NCBI RefSeq assembly: GCF_003144245.1
Contig: NW_020289985.1
Location: forward strand, 496,001-560,000
Source of the DNA: Jaminaea rosea
Lineage: Eukaryota > Basidiomycota > Exobasidiomycetes > Microstromatales
Length of the DNA stretch: 64,000 nt
Reading direction: 5' to 3'
The notes under the pieces were generated by a model. It saw only the letters and a program-made list of their open reading frames with translations, had not been told where the DNA came from and ran no database searches. Below, in pieces: positions 1 through 9,211 of the stretch (its first letter is position 1; each line of letters starts with the position of its first letter). A program made the position numbers and the translations under genes.

Positions 1-285
1 GAGACGGGCCTACCGGAGGATGAGGTAGAGCATCTGGTCATGAAGGCATTGAGTTTGGGACTGATCAAAGGCAGTCTGGACCAGGCGAGGGCGAGGGTAT
101 GCGTGGAGTGGGTCCAGCCTAGGGTTTTGGAGATGGAGCAATTGAAGGCGTTGCGGGGTAAGTTGGGAGCGTGGCTCGAGAGGGTCAAGGATACGAGCCG
201 ATTTGTGCAGGGACAGCAGGAAGGCGTCGGGGCTGGTGTTGGTGCCAATGGCGCGGCGAGGGGGCAGGAGGCAATCGTCGTGTGA
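1..285 (+). CDS. RPN9: 26S proteasome lid subunit Rpn9 (PSMD13), 3' end only
   Basis: The window opens inside this gene, in frame 1 from base 1 to a TGA at 283-285. The 94 visible residues match the C-terminal end of the PCI domain of Rpn9/PSMD13: an ELLVMKAL-like helix (EHLVMKALSLGLIKGSLDQ), then VCVEWVQPRVLEMEQLKALR, then a helix that continues the family pattern WVQPRVLdl-QqIk. Rpn9 is a non-ATPase subunit of the proteasome lid and contributes to assembly of the regulatory particle through its PCI domain. The last about 20 residues are a Gly/Ala-rich tail that I do not know from the family. The 5' part lies outside the window. Identification rests on recognising the family pattern and is fairly secure despite the short length. 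Confidence 0.82.
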   Translation, partial: ETGLPEDEVEHLVMKALSLGLIKGSLDQARARVCVEWVQPRVLEMEQLKALRGKLGAWLERVKDTSRFVQGQQEGVGAGVGANGAARGQEAIVV

Positions 286-375
286 GCGGCGCGAAGAGAG
301 CGCGAGAAAACAACAAGATGTCATGACGATTAGAAGATGTTTGCATTGCGTGTGTCTAGGGTATGCCGGGGTGGT

Positions 376-2813
376 CTACTCTACGGCGTGCCACACAAAG
401 GCAGCCTGCCAGCGTTGCAATGGCGCTGAGCTCTGGCCACTCGCTCGTCCCGTGGTCCACAATCCTAAAGTCGGCACGATCGAAGTCGTAGCTGTCCCCT
501 GACCCTCACCCAGCATCGATGCCAAAAGGCCTTGCGCCATGCTCTGCACCTCCTCAACCGGCGTCGCTGAGGCATCGACGAAAAGCCTAACACTGAGCGT
601 GGCAGGATTGCGCAATCGCTCGTGCAGCTCGTTGATGAGAGCGGAATGCTGTTCGCCCGTGCTCGCCCGGCCTTTGTCCTGTTCGAAGCGCAAAGCCACA
701 ATGCCGAAGTGGCTCGCTCCATCCCGCGAGTTGATGCTACGTGACTGCACCGTAATGGTGTTGCTTCCCGAGCCTGCGCCGAGAAGAAGCTCAGAAGGCA
801 CTCCTTCTACCTCGTCGACCGTAATGGTCGGGCGTCGCGCTTCTCCGTCTCCACCGTCATCATCGTCGTCGCCTACGACAGCGCTCCGTCGCCCATCGTG
901 CGCAGTCAACTGCCACTCAACAGCAGCGGCGCGAGGCAGGTCTCCAGGGCGAAGCTTGGCGTAAAGGAGGGGAAGATCGTGCGGCTGGGCTGAGATCGTC
1001 GATGCGCCTGATCGTACGACTTGTACTCCCTCTGTACCAAGGAGCCAAGCGGAGCAGGCGTCCTCCTCTTGGTCATCATCAAAATCTTCGTGGACTGCTT
1101 GCGCTCCCCATGCTTCCCTCGCGGCGTCGAGCACCCCATCCTGATCATCCCCACTGATCCAAACAACACCACCCTCCACCCATCCCTTTCCCTCGCTCCT
1201 ACATCTTTCCTCACCCAGAGCAGCAAGGATCCTCCTTGCATGCTGCAAGCTCAAAGCGACCTGCTGCACCACCCCAACTTCGGTGTCGGGTAGGGTGAGA
1301 TCAACAGGCCTCAGCCCAATCTGCCCCGCGACGCTGATCCGGCTGGCAACGGAGACGGCCTGCGAGTAAGGACCGATGTTTGCCGCAGACCAGTAGGAGA
1401 GGGATTGGACGTGCAGGCATTGGCGCGATGCTGTTGAGCTGGAGTTGGCTTGCGGGTGGTACGCGACGCCGTCTAGACTGATGACTGGGCCCTCGTGCGA
1501 AGAGGAGGGCGCAGAGGAGAGGGAAGGCAAGGCCACAGTCGCTCGGCTTGGCGGTTCGAGAGCGGAGAAGGTGGTCTTGTAGAGCTTGTTCACCTCGAGG
1601 AAGTGGGATTGTGATAAGAGGCCGAGGTTGATGTGTTGCACAGTGCCCGCGAGAGGTACGTTTTCCGAGGCCAGGAGGGAGGTAAGGGCGGAGAAGGCTT
1701 GCGAAGCGGGTGAGGGAGGGACGCTGAAGGAGAGCCAAGGCCCACGGCGTTTGATGCGGGATTGCAATGATGAGACGCCAGAGGAGGACGGAGGTATTGA
1801 AGGCCACTGGTTTGAGCCGTCGAGACCTGAGCTCTCTCTCGCAGCCTTCATCCCACGTTGCGCCGCTCTGAGCGTCCTCTGGCCCATTCCATCTAGGATT
1901 GGCGGTACGGCCACACCCTCAAGCCCCTTCTCTTCTCCCTCTCCCTTGTCCTCCAACACAGCCCTCTTGACCCTCAGATAAGCCACCTCCCCACTCTCAT
2001 CATGCACAACGCTCTCTGTCTCCACCAGCCTGATCCTTCTTTTGAAGAGCGGACAATCCAGCGTAAGCGTCTCGTACTCCCCTCCTTCACCACACACGTG
2101 GGCGCCATACATCTTCTCCAGGCGACTTAGCGTGGTTCGCATCTGCGCCAGGCTTTTCCCCAAGTGCTCCTCACCCGTCAAGCCAGCGCCCGCCACTTTG
2201 ATGAGCACGGCGTGCAAGCCTGCGGCAATCATCTCGTCGAGGAGGGCCGCTTGATCTGTTCGCTGCCAGAGATAGGCGAGCGGCTGGAGTTGTAGCGCTG
2301 GGTGCATACAGACGCTTTCGACGCGAAAGCGTTGGTAGTTGGAGAGAATGGCGCCGACGGAAACACCTCGGACGTCCGGATGGTGTCGTTTCACCGTCTG
2401 GAGGAGGAGGAAGAGGTCGGACGTTTCGTCGACTGCCGCTGTCGAAGACGAGGCGACTGCGCTATCGTCCTGGTGGAAATCCTCGGTCGTGAAGTCGTTG
2501 CCGGTCCGGAGCGGGTGGCCGGCGATGACGCGGCGGTAGAGCGGAAGATCCATGGCTTCTGCTACCAAGTGGACTGCATCGTGTCCTACTGTCTGATACA
2601 TGTAGGAATCCAGCTCATCTGGCGGCGTGCGACAGGGAGAGGAAGTCAGCTGTGCCCCGGACGAGAGAAGAAGATGGTAAGCGACTGGCTCGCACCTTTG
2701 CCCTCTGGAGGAGCCAGAGTAGCCAGAGCTACTATCTCATGACCCTGCTTTGCTGCGTGACATAGATTGTAGCAGCTGTCCTTGCCTCCTGAGAGGAGGC
2801 CGACGACTTTCAT
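376..2813 (-). CDS. DPH6: Diphthine--ammonia ligase (Dph6), two exons
   Basis: Two exons, 2696-2813 and 376-2618, separated by a 77-nt intron, give 786 residues. The start is chosen because MKVVGLLSGGKDSCYNL is the expected PP-loop N-terminus (SGGKDS binds ATP pyrophosphate). The splice joins PPEGK to DELDSYMYQTVGHDAVHL, a family-typical passage. EGGEYETLTLDCPLFKRRI is the Dph6 signature. The C-terminal half carries RidA/YjgF-like sequence (ANIGPYSQAV...AGQIGL), as in fungal Dph6, which is a fusion of ATP-grasp-like ligase and RidA domains. The enzyme makes the last step of diphthamide on elongation factor 2, amidating diphthine with ammonium and ATP, in the cytosol. Serine-rich and acidic insertions lengthen the protein relative to yeast. 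It is divergent from the small gene starting at 3007, with about 190 bp between the starts. Confidence 0.9.
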
Positions 2814-3006
2814 GGCGGCCAAGCGCTGAAGAGGCCAGATGTCCTTGAAAAGAGTGGAAAACCCAAAAAGCGCAAAGGCGGACTGGACTGAGCCGAAGTC
2901 TGGCAGTCCGGCGTGGAGAAGGACAAGAGGCGAGGCGAGGCGGGGCGAGGCGGGGATGAAGCCTTGGCTTTGCTCTTCATCCTCCCATTCTCACATCGTA
3001 CTTGCC

Positions 3007-3393
3007 ATGACGACGCCTTCATCCTCATCAGCAGCAGCTCAGCTGAAGCCTCCTGAGCAGTCTAAAAAGGCAAACTTGACTAGGGAAGACATCCTGGCCG
3101 ACTTGGCCCTCCTTGGCAACAGCGGCGATGCCTCTTCATCACAGGATCGACACGCCCTTCTCGCTCTCGGCCGTTCACTGTCTAGCAAGGAAGGCGATGA
3201 TACAACACATGACGGCCAGTCGGAGCAGGACAAGCTGCTGCAAGCCTTCTTGAATGCTGCTCCCCAGAATGAGCAGTCCTCGTCGTCTCGCACCATCGAG
3301 TCCCTCCACGCGCGCGTCGCCAAGCTGCAAGCTCAGATGGACGCGGAGCAGAGGGATCTGGACATGGCAAAAAGCATGCTTGATGGGCAGTAG
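3007..3393 (+). CDS. Small conserved-looking protein with C-terminal coiled coil
   Basis: An intronless ORF of 128 residues from the ATG at 3007. An in-frame ATG lies upstream at 2839, but the intervening peptide is low-complexity and sits in the DPH6 promoter, so I prefer 3007. The protein begins with a Ser/Ala-rich stretch, has a helical segment (LTREDILADLALLG) and ends in a heptad-like helix (IESLHARVAKLQAQMDAEQ) that should form a coiled coil. No enzyme motif, signal peptide or membrane segment is visible. The acidic, Gln-rich middle is probably disordered. I do not recognise a family. A short adaptor of a larger complex is one possibility, but that is a guess. It converges with the lipase gene that ends at 3499. 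Confidence 0.6.
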   Translation: MTTPSSSSAAAQLKPPEQSKKANLTREDILADLALLGNSGDASSSQDRHALLALGRSLSSKEGDDTTHDGQSEQDKLLQAFLNAAPQNEQSSSSRTIESLHARVAKLQAQMDAEQRDLDMAKSMLDGQ

Positions 3394-3498
3394 AGGCGAG
3401 CCCAATGCGCGAAATGCTATTCAAAGCTTGTCCACCACATCTACATATCGGTAATCGCAGGATATATGCTATGCTACAGCAAGACCACGTCCGACCGT

Positions 3499-5841
3499 CT
3501 ACTCCCTCCTCCGGGCCCTTTCCCTTGCTCGCAGCCCAACCCAAACGGCTCTACCTACCCCATCGACATCGCTCAGCAAGGCAACGTGTCTATGACCAGT
3601 CTGCGTGATCCACGCATCCTTTCCCTCTTCCTCATCGTCCCGCACAAGCAACTCGGACCAGCGACCGGGAACGGAGCGCGACGATTGGAGGGTGATGACA
3701 CCATCGCCCAACCCAAAGACCATGCGCTCGTAGTTGGACGACGTCACGCTGCGTTGCCACGCTGCGCGCGACGAGGAAGGGTTGACAGGCCCGCCAGTAG
3801 TGTCTGCCGCCGTACCAGCTGCAAGTGCATCTGCGGCCGCCTCCCCATCCGCTACCTCGTCGTCATCCACAATGGCGCCACGCGTTGTTGGCGATCGGCC
3901 AGAGGTGATCATCGTGAGGGGTGGGTACTCGCCGCGGGCCAGGCGCTCGGAGGAGAAGCCTGAGATGATTTCTTGGTCGAATTGCCGGACTTCGGCCAGC
4001 GTACGGCGGAGGTACGACCAGACGCGGCTGCTATGCTCGTCGTCCGAGGACGCAGGGTCGGCGTCGCCCTCGCCATTGGGTGAGGCTACTGTTGAGGGTG
4101 GCGGCTGCTTCGCGGCGGCCGACTTGTTTTCCGACTCAGCGCCGTTCTGCCCCTCCTTCCACTTTCTAGTCCCCTTGATCACTGGACTAAAGCCCGCCCA
4201 CTCCCACGTCTTCTCATCCAAGAAATCGACATCATACGTCTTTCCCTCCTTTCCATTCTCACCTCTTCCAACCTCGAAACAACGTCCATCCCTAGGCAAC
4301 AAGTAAAAGCTCGACCGAAAGCTGAACGTCGACCTGGGCGAGCAGATCGTGTCGTTCCACAATGTCGTATCGCCCCATGCGAGCGGGCCAAGGATGTTTG
4401 GCGTGCCCAGGAAGGGGGAGGAGGCGAAGCTGAGCGTGTGGAATGCGCGTGGGTCACTGATCTGGGAGAGGGAGTGGAGGGCGACAAGGCCGCCCATGCT
4501 GTGCGCAATGACGATGGCGCCGCGTCGATCTTGCGGGCGATCTGGCGGGGCGGAGGAGTTGTAAAGGTCCAGGAGCAAGGCTTGCAACTTGGCAGAGGAG
4601 CGACCGAGGGATAGGCGCCAATCGTAGCCCCACGAGTGGACCGTTGCGCCTTTGCGCTCGAACTTGGAGTGTAGGCGAGCACCCATGTCCACAAGTCTAC
4701 CGATGCGGCCCAACGTTTCGCCCGCAATGACCTTGTCCTCAGCGCGAGCCTCGTCCTCCGGGTCTAAGCCGAGCTCAAGGGTAGGGCGACGTAGGGTGGC
4801 ACCGACCTTGAGCGGGATCCACAGCATTTGATGCGGTGGGGTCGCTGATCGGAGTACGGAGCCGCGATACCCGCCCAGAATCACGACGTTGCGGCCGCGA
4901 AGAGAAGGGTGGCGATAGAAGTCGCGAGCGCGTGGGTGACGGGGACCTACGTGGGGAATGAGGTCCAGGTCCGCAAGCGGAGGGCGTGATTGGGATGAGG
5001 TGGCAGGCGCTGGGCTGAAGCTGGGGAGAACATTGGAGATGAGGGATAGACCGAGCGAGTCTAGTCCGAAAAGGCTTGACGAGGAGCGTCGCCCATTTGG
5101 CTCGTCTCTTGTAGTCCTCCTCGGCTCGTCATCGCTCGAATCCGCAACAGCAGACTCTACACCTGCCTCGTTGGGCTTGGTATCGAGCCAGGGCACCTTG
5201 ATGTTCAGCAGCCCGGCCGCCCTTCCCTTTACTGAATGCCAGCCACTTGAGCTTCCCATGTGTGAGTCGTAGAATGCCTGCTTGGGCGTAGGCACGCGAT
5301 ATGAGTAGGGCACGTCGTCCAGGCGCTGTGGTCCGTAGAGCGTGGTGTGAAGGGTCGAGGTCGACAAGTTGGAGAGCGTGCGCGATATGTCTGGGGCGAC
5401 GGCGAGGGCTGGCATGGGTGTTGGGGCTTGAGAGGAGGAGGAGCAGGGGGGTTGCATCAATAATGGTCGCTCTGCGTTTGGAGCTGAGCGCGATCGCTGC
5501 CTAGCTAAAGGCGCCTCGTTTTGGTCCATGCCTGCTAGTGCGGGTGGGCGCGGAGGATTGAGGCTAGGAGTGAGGGGGCCAACGAGGTCTGGGCTGCGAG
5601 CGTGGGCCAGAGCTTGTTGATCGTCTTGCTCCTCTTGCTGGTCATGATCCTCGTCCTCGTGCTCTGCGCTGCTACCCCTTCTCGGCTTGTCGCCGCGAAA
5701 GATGTTACCAATCGAGGGTAACGAGAAGCGCTTCGAGTTGCGCTTCGACGAGCCGGCTGACTGCTCATCGTCGCTGGATGCCAGCGGGTGCAGGACTTTA
5801 TCGATGAGTGATCGCTGCGGCTGAGATGAAGAGGAGGCCAT
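3499..5841 (-). CDS. Lecithin:cholesterol acyltransferase-like alpha/beta hydrolase
   Basis: A single ORF of 780 residues starting at the ATG at 5841 (MASSSSQPQRS). The frame stays open upstream to 6129, but that extension is Arg/Leu/Ala-rich and overlaps a GCGA repeat. Residues 1 to about 250 are disordered. From about residue 300 the sequence follows the LCAT/LACT fold: VVILGGYRGS (oxyanion region), HSWGYDWRLS, the nucleophile elbow AHSMGG with Ser near residue 447, an acidic GDGVI motif near 711 and TGHRHVALLSD near 750. These provide the expected Ser-Asp-His triad. There is no signal peptide, so an intracellular lipase or acyltransferase acting on glycerolipids is likely. The substrate cannot be read from sequence. 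An insertion rich in Gly/Ala/Asp separates Ser from Asp. Confidence 0.75.
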   Translation of the reverse strand: MASSSSQPQRSLIDKVLHPLASSDDEQSAGSSKRNSKRFSLPSIGNIFRGDKPRRGSSAEHEDEDHDQQEEQDDQQALAHARSPDLVGPLTPSLNPPRPPALAGMDQNEAPLARQRSRSAPNAERPLLMQPPCSSSSQAPTPMPALAVAPDISRTLSNLSTSTLHTTLYGPQRLDDVPYSYRVPTPKQAFYDSHMGSSSGWHSVKGRAAGLLNIKVPWLDTKPNEAGVESAVADSSDDEPRRTTRDEPNGRRSSSSLFGLDSLGLSLISNVLPSFSPAPATSSQSRPPLADLDLIPHVGPRHPRARDFYRHPSLRGRNVVILGGYRGSVLRSATPPHQMLWIPLKVGATLRRPTLELGLDPEDEARAEDKVIAGETLGRIGRLVDMGARLHSKFERKGATVHSWGYDWRLSLGRSSAKLQALLLDLYNSSAPPDRPQDRRGAIVIAHSMGGLVALHSLSQISDPRAFHTLSFASSPFLGTPNILGPLAWGDTTLWNDTICSPRSTFSFRSSFYLLPRDGRCFEVGRGENGKEGKTYDVDFLDEKTWEWAGFSPVIKGTRKWKEGQNGAESENKSAAAKQPPPSTVASPNGEGDADPASSDDEHSSRVWSYLRRTLAEVRQFDQEIISGFSSERLARGEYPPLTMITSGRSPTTRGAIVDDDEVADGEAAADALAAGTAADTTGGPVNPSSSRAAWQRSVTSSNYERMVFGLGDGVITLQSSRSVPGRWSELLVRDDEEEGKDAWITQTGHRHVALLSDVDGVGRAVWVGLRARERARRRE

Positions 5842-6254
5842 CGTCGCCTGATGACGAGGGTACAAAGGCAAGGAAGGGCAAGTTTGCTGCGCAGCTCCAC
5901 TGATTGAACTGCAATGCCTCGCTAGGGTCCACGCCAAGGCAATTTCGGAGCTCTGGCCCCGACGCTGCTGCCGGCGGCCCAGAAGGCGGAACGGGGGCAG
6001 GGAGAGGCAGAGATGACGAGCCGCGGCTGTGTGATGAGGCGAGCGGGCGAGAGCAAGAGTCAGGGCCAGCTGCTGCAAGAGCGAGAGAGTTCGACTCAGC
6101 ACGCAGCGAGCGAGCGAGCGAGCGAGCAATAGAGCGTTGAGCGCCGACGAGGTTAAGCCACCATCTCACGCTTCAATCCATCGCTACTTCTCGCCAACCC
6201 CATCACTACTACACCCCCACCGCACCGCCACGTTGGCTTCCCCTACATTCCAAC
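5842..6254. other. Divergent promoter region between lipase and antizyme
   Basis: No gene is supported here. The stretch carries pyrimidine-rich sequence before the antizyme ATG and a GCGA tetranucleotide run on the lipase side at 6106-6127. It must hold the promoters and 5' leaders of both divergent genes. Confidence 0.5.
6106..6127. repeat. (GCGA)n microsatellite
   Basis: About five and a half GCGA units in tandem, upstream of the preferred start of the lipase gene on its coding side. If the longer lipase ORF were used this would encode a Leu/Ala/Arg/Ser repeat, which is one reason to reject that start. Confidence 0.8.
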
Positions 6255-7542
6255 ATGTCCAATCAAAACCACGCCTCGTCAAATCCCAATCCTAGTCCCT
6301 CGGCCGCCGCCGAGGGACCCGCCGCCCCCGGCAGCTATAGGCCATCTCCTTCTCCCAGCGCCATGACGTCCTCGCAGCAAGTCTCGCTGCGAGGACAGTC
6401 TACTTTCCGATCCACCGTGGTCAAGTGGTGGGCCTGACGTGACTTCCGCTGAAATGCCTGAGCGAACCAATGGGAGCTCAGGTCGGTACGAGCCTGTGAG
6501 AGGGGACGTGCCGCCACTACAAACGCAATCAGCACATGGTCAAGATGATCCGCAGCGCCGCTTTATGAACGCATCTTTAGGGGGGCAAAAAGCCGCCATG
6601 CCTCCTTCTCCGCCTTCTACGGTTGATGAAGACGAAGGAAGCACAGCGGGCGATTTGACGGAGCAGGCCGGACGTATGCAGGTGCGCAGCCAAGTAGAGG
6701 AGGACGAGGAGCTGGATGAAATTGAGGAGGAGGAAGGACAGAGCGATGACGATGACGACTTCGATGACGATGGCGCAGCGTCCCAAGCCTCATCTTACGC
6801 ACCGGCCTCTGTCTCCTCGTCCACGGTCCACCAACTCACGGCCGCCGCCACAGCGATTGCGAGCACGCGCGGCGCCTCGCCGCCATCTGCTGCGCAAGGA
6901 AAGAATGCAGGATCGGTCCAGCATCCCCACCCTTCGACGTACCGCTCGCCTGGATCGTCGTTCTCCAGCAACGCCTCTTCACTGCAGCGTCTCACCAATC
7001 CGCGCGCAACCAGCATCGCAGCCGCAATGTCGCGCCTACCGGACACGCCCCTCCCAAGCGCGACGACATCTCCGGCTTGCATTGCCTCGCTCAGCCATCA
7101 CCCGACGCAGAGTGCGCAAGCCTTCTTCAGCACGAAGCTATTCACCGACTTCCCTACATCAAAGGGCAGCGAGGGATTGGTCGGCGTGGCAGACGATGCC
7201 GGCGTTGACCTCGCCTGTCCCGGATGGGAAGGGGCTGTACTTGACCAAACCCGGCTTGGCGGTGGTCGTACGCTGTACACTCTTCTCCCTCCCAGCGCTC
7301 GCGCCGAGCGTTTGCGCGAGGACGTGCTCGCTCTCCTAGATTTGGCGTCGGAGAAGCTCGGCTGCGGTGTCGTGGTCATTGCGGTGGACAAGCAGGGAGT
7401 GACGGACGACGCGGAGCGCAAGGCTGTGCTCCACGGGCTGTGCTACGTTGGTGGGAGCGTGGTGAGTGCGCATGGCGGCAAGGACCCGATATCCAGGTGT
7501 ACGGTGAGGAGGGGGACCGCGCTCGTGGCGGTAGAACTCTAA
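6255..7542 (+). CDS. OAZ1: Ornithine decarboxylase antizyme, expressed by +1 ribosomal frameshifting
   Basis: ORF0 runs from the ATG at 6255 to the TGA at 6435-6437 (60 codons, ending VVKWWA). A second frame, open from the base after the T of that stop to 7542, gives 368 more residues, 428 in total. The C-terminal 140 residues match the antizyme domain: GGGRTLYTLLPP, then DVLALLDLASEKLGCGVVVI, then ERKAVLHGLCYVGGSVV and a terminal hydrophobic strand (TALVAVEL). The join GCC-TGA-C is the classical antizyme shift configuration: a sense codon, UGA, then +1. Antizyme binds ornithine decarboxylase monomers and sends them to the 26S proteasome without ubiquitin, and polyamines stimulate the frameshift, closing a feedback loop. 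A long acidic, Ser-rich linker (Asp/Glu run near 6700-6770) separates ORF0 from the folded domain and is longer than in yeast or animals. No splice pair would explain the frame change as simply. Confidence 0.85.
6432..6438 (+). promoter_or_regulatory. Programmed +1 frameshift site GCC-TGA-C
   Basis: The last ORF0 codon GCC is followed by TGA then C. Slipping one base forward reads GAC GTG ACT and continues the antizyme frame. As I recall, budding-yeast OAZ1 uses GCG-UGA-C and vertebrates UCC-UGA-U, so this is the same layout with a GCC P-site codon. Polyamine level is the expected regulator. I could not fold the flanks to look for a 3' pseudoknot. Confidence 0.8.
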
Positions 7543-7749
7543 GCGGGGGCGCTGTAGCCCTCGACAGCATCGCACTCTTTCTCAACACCAACTCCCGTGT
7601 CACCCTGCTACTGCTTCTCTTTGTCCCGCTTCACGATTCAAGTTGCGAATCAAATAACCACATCTCAATTGACAAAAACGAGTCCGTAGCAGAAAGCAAG
7701 CCGAGCCCTCACGCCAGCTCGGTGGTATAGAGTTCCACTGGCCCCCGCC

Positions 7750-8427
7750 TCACGAGATTTGATGACCACAACGCGTGCAGATCTTCTTCTTGTCGACGAG
7801 GAGGGCCAGAAGACCGCACGGGCAGCAGAGGACCGCCACCAAGATACCGACGATGCCGTATTTACTGACGGGCGAGCACGACGGGTTAGCAACCGGCAAG
7901 GCTGGATAACGTGGTGGGGGCACAACTTGCACTCACGTATCGTAGGCGTGGTTCCCCGAGGCACACTGTGACATCATCATCTGCTGGTATCGGGCTCCGT
8001 CGGTCATATCGACGGCGGCAGAGTTGAAAGGCTGACCCGGCTGTCCTGGCTGACCAGGCTGACCATGTAGCTGCATCTGGGGCTGCATCTGGGGCTGCAT
8101 CTGGAACCCACGCTGATCCATCTGAGGCTGAGCCTGAGGCTGCTGTTGCTGCTGCTGCTGGCCGTAGGGCGACATCTGACCCTGCTGCTGAGGGTAGCCA
8201 CCCTGCTGAGGGTAGTCACGCTGCTGAGGGTACTGCTGCATTTGCTGAGCAGAATCGGGATAGGCATTATACGCGGCGGCGGGCTGCTGGATGGGCGAGG
8301 GTTGCTGAACTTGAGCCATCTCCGAGTAGGTTGGGGCCATCGAGACTGAGCGTTCGAGCTGGGATTGATTCGGGGGAGGGGAGGCGGCCATGGTGACGAC
8401 GGGGGCAGTCTTTTCGTTGACGGACAT
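7750..8427 (-). CDS. BRI3-like small membrane protein with Gln/Pro-rich N-terminus
   Basis: Exons 7937-8427 and 7864-7750 around a 72-nt intron give 201 residues. An alternative in-frame ATG at 8475 would add 16. The N-terminal 150 residues are Gln/Pro/Gly-rich with short tandem motifs: YPQQ units, a poly-Gln run, three MQPQ units and four GQP units. The C-terminus, split by the intron, reads KYGIVGILVAVLCCPCGLLA then LLVDKKKICTRCGHQIS. This is one hydrophobic hairpin with cysteines followed by a Cys-x2-Cys knuckle, the layout of the brain protein I3 (BRI3)/LITAF-like family of endosomal or lysosomal membrane proteins. A role in endomembranes is inferred from the family. The polar repeats resemble the PPxY/Gln-rich tails that recruit trafficking partners, but I see no clear PPxY motif. 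Confidence 0.72.
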
Positions 8428-9211
8428 GCGGGAGGGCGGGGAGACAGAGCGTGTTGGGGGCACAAGATGTCGCACGAGGTCTCGCTCTCACCCTCTTATA
8501 GCACAGCCAATCGTCTGACCGTTCACTTGTACCTGCTAGCTCGAAAGTCCAAAGCTAGCAAGAGCAGGCAAAGCAAGCAAGCAAGCAACCTCTCGTCTGC
8601 TGGTCCTCTGCTCGCCCGCACGACATCAATCAAGTCTCACTTCCATAGCCGCCCGCCCCGCTCAACCTCCGGAGACGCCCTCGTCAAGCGCCTTCGGGCG
8701 TTCAGGCCACTTGAGTCGCACACAGCCGAAGCGAGGCAACGAGGCGCGGGAACACAGCCAGCCTTCTCCCGCTCTTTCCTTCTTGCGCTAGCTTTCGACG
8801 CTACGAGGCCTAATCGAAGTCTCCCGCTTTGCGTGAGAACGACGATGGAAGGGTGGACAGAGGACAACAAGAGGGTGAATCTGCAGAAAGAGAGGCGAAG
8901 ATGCCGCGATAAGAGTCCACGTTGTCGGACTGATGGCGCTAGTCGCCGCGCCTAGGCGCGTGCGATTGAGTACGAGAAGGGGTGAAGAGTCGGGCTTTCA
9001 AGAGCGCGGTGGGCGTGGTCGGCACGATGAAGCAGACGAAGGAGAAGAACAAGGAGATGTAATCGATCAGTCTGCACTGACGCTAGCTGTGTATGAACAG
9101 GGCTGGGCGAGAGATGCACAGAGCGAGACCGGAGCAGAAAGAAGAGAGATGGAATCGTATAAGCCAAATGAGAAGCAAGGGGGGAGGCGGAGGAGCAGAC
9201 GAAGTGGAAAG
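8428..9211. other. Intergenic region without supported gene
   Basis: It lies upstream of the BRI3-like gene and downstream of the Cys-rich gene, both on the minus strand. Open frames in both directions exist but have Arg/Ser-rich, shadow-like composition. I see only likely promoter and untranslated sequence, with AAGCAAGC-type short repeats around 8570-8590. Confidence 0.5.

Noticed and set aside
8365-8955. 196-codon plus-strand ORF over the BRI3-like promoter
   Set aside because: Arg/Ser/Gly-rich with no structure, and its beginning is antisense to a supported exon.
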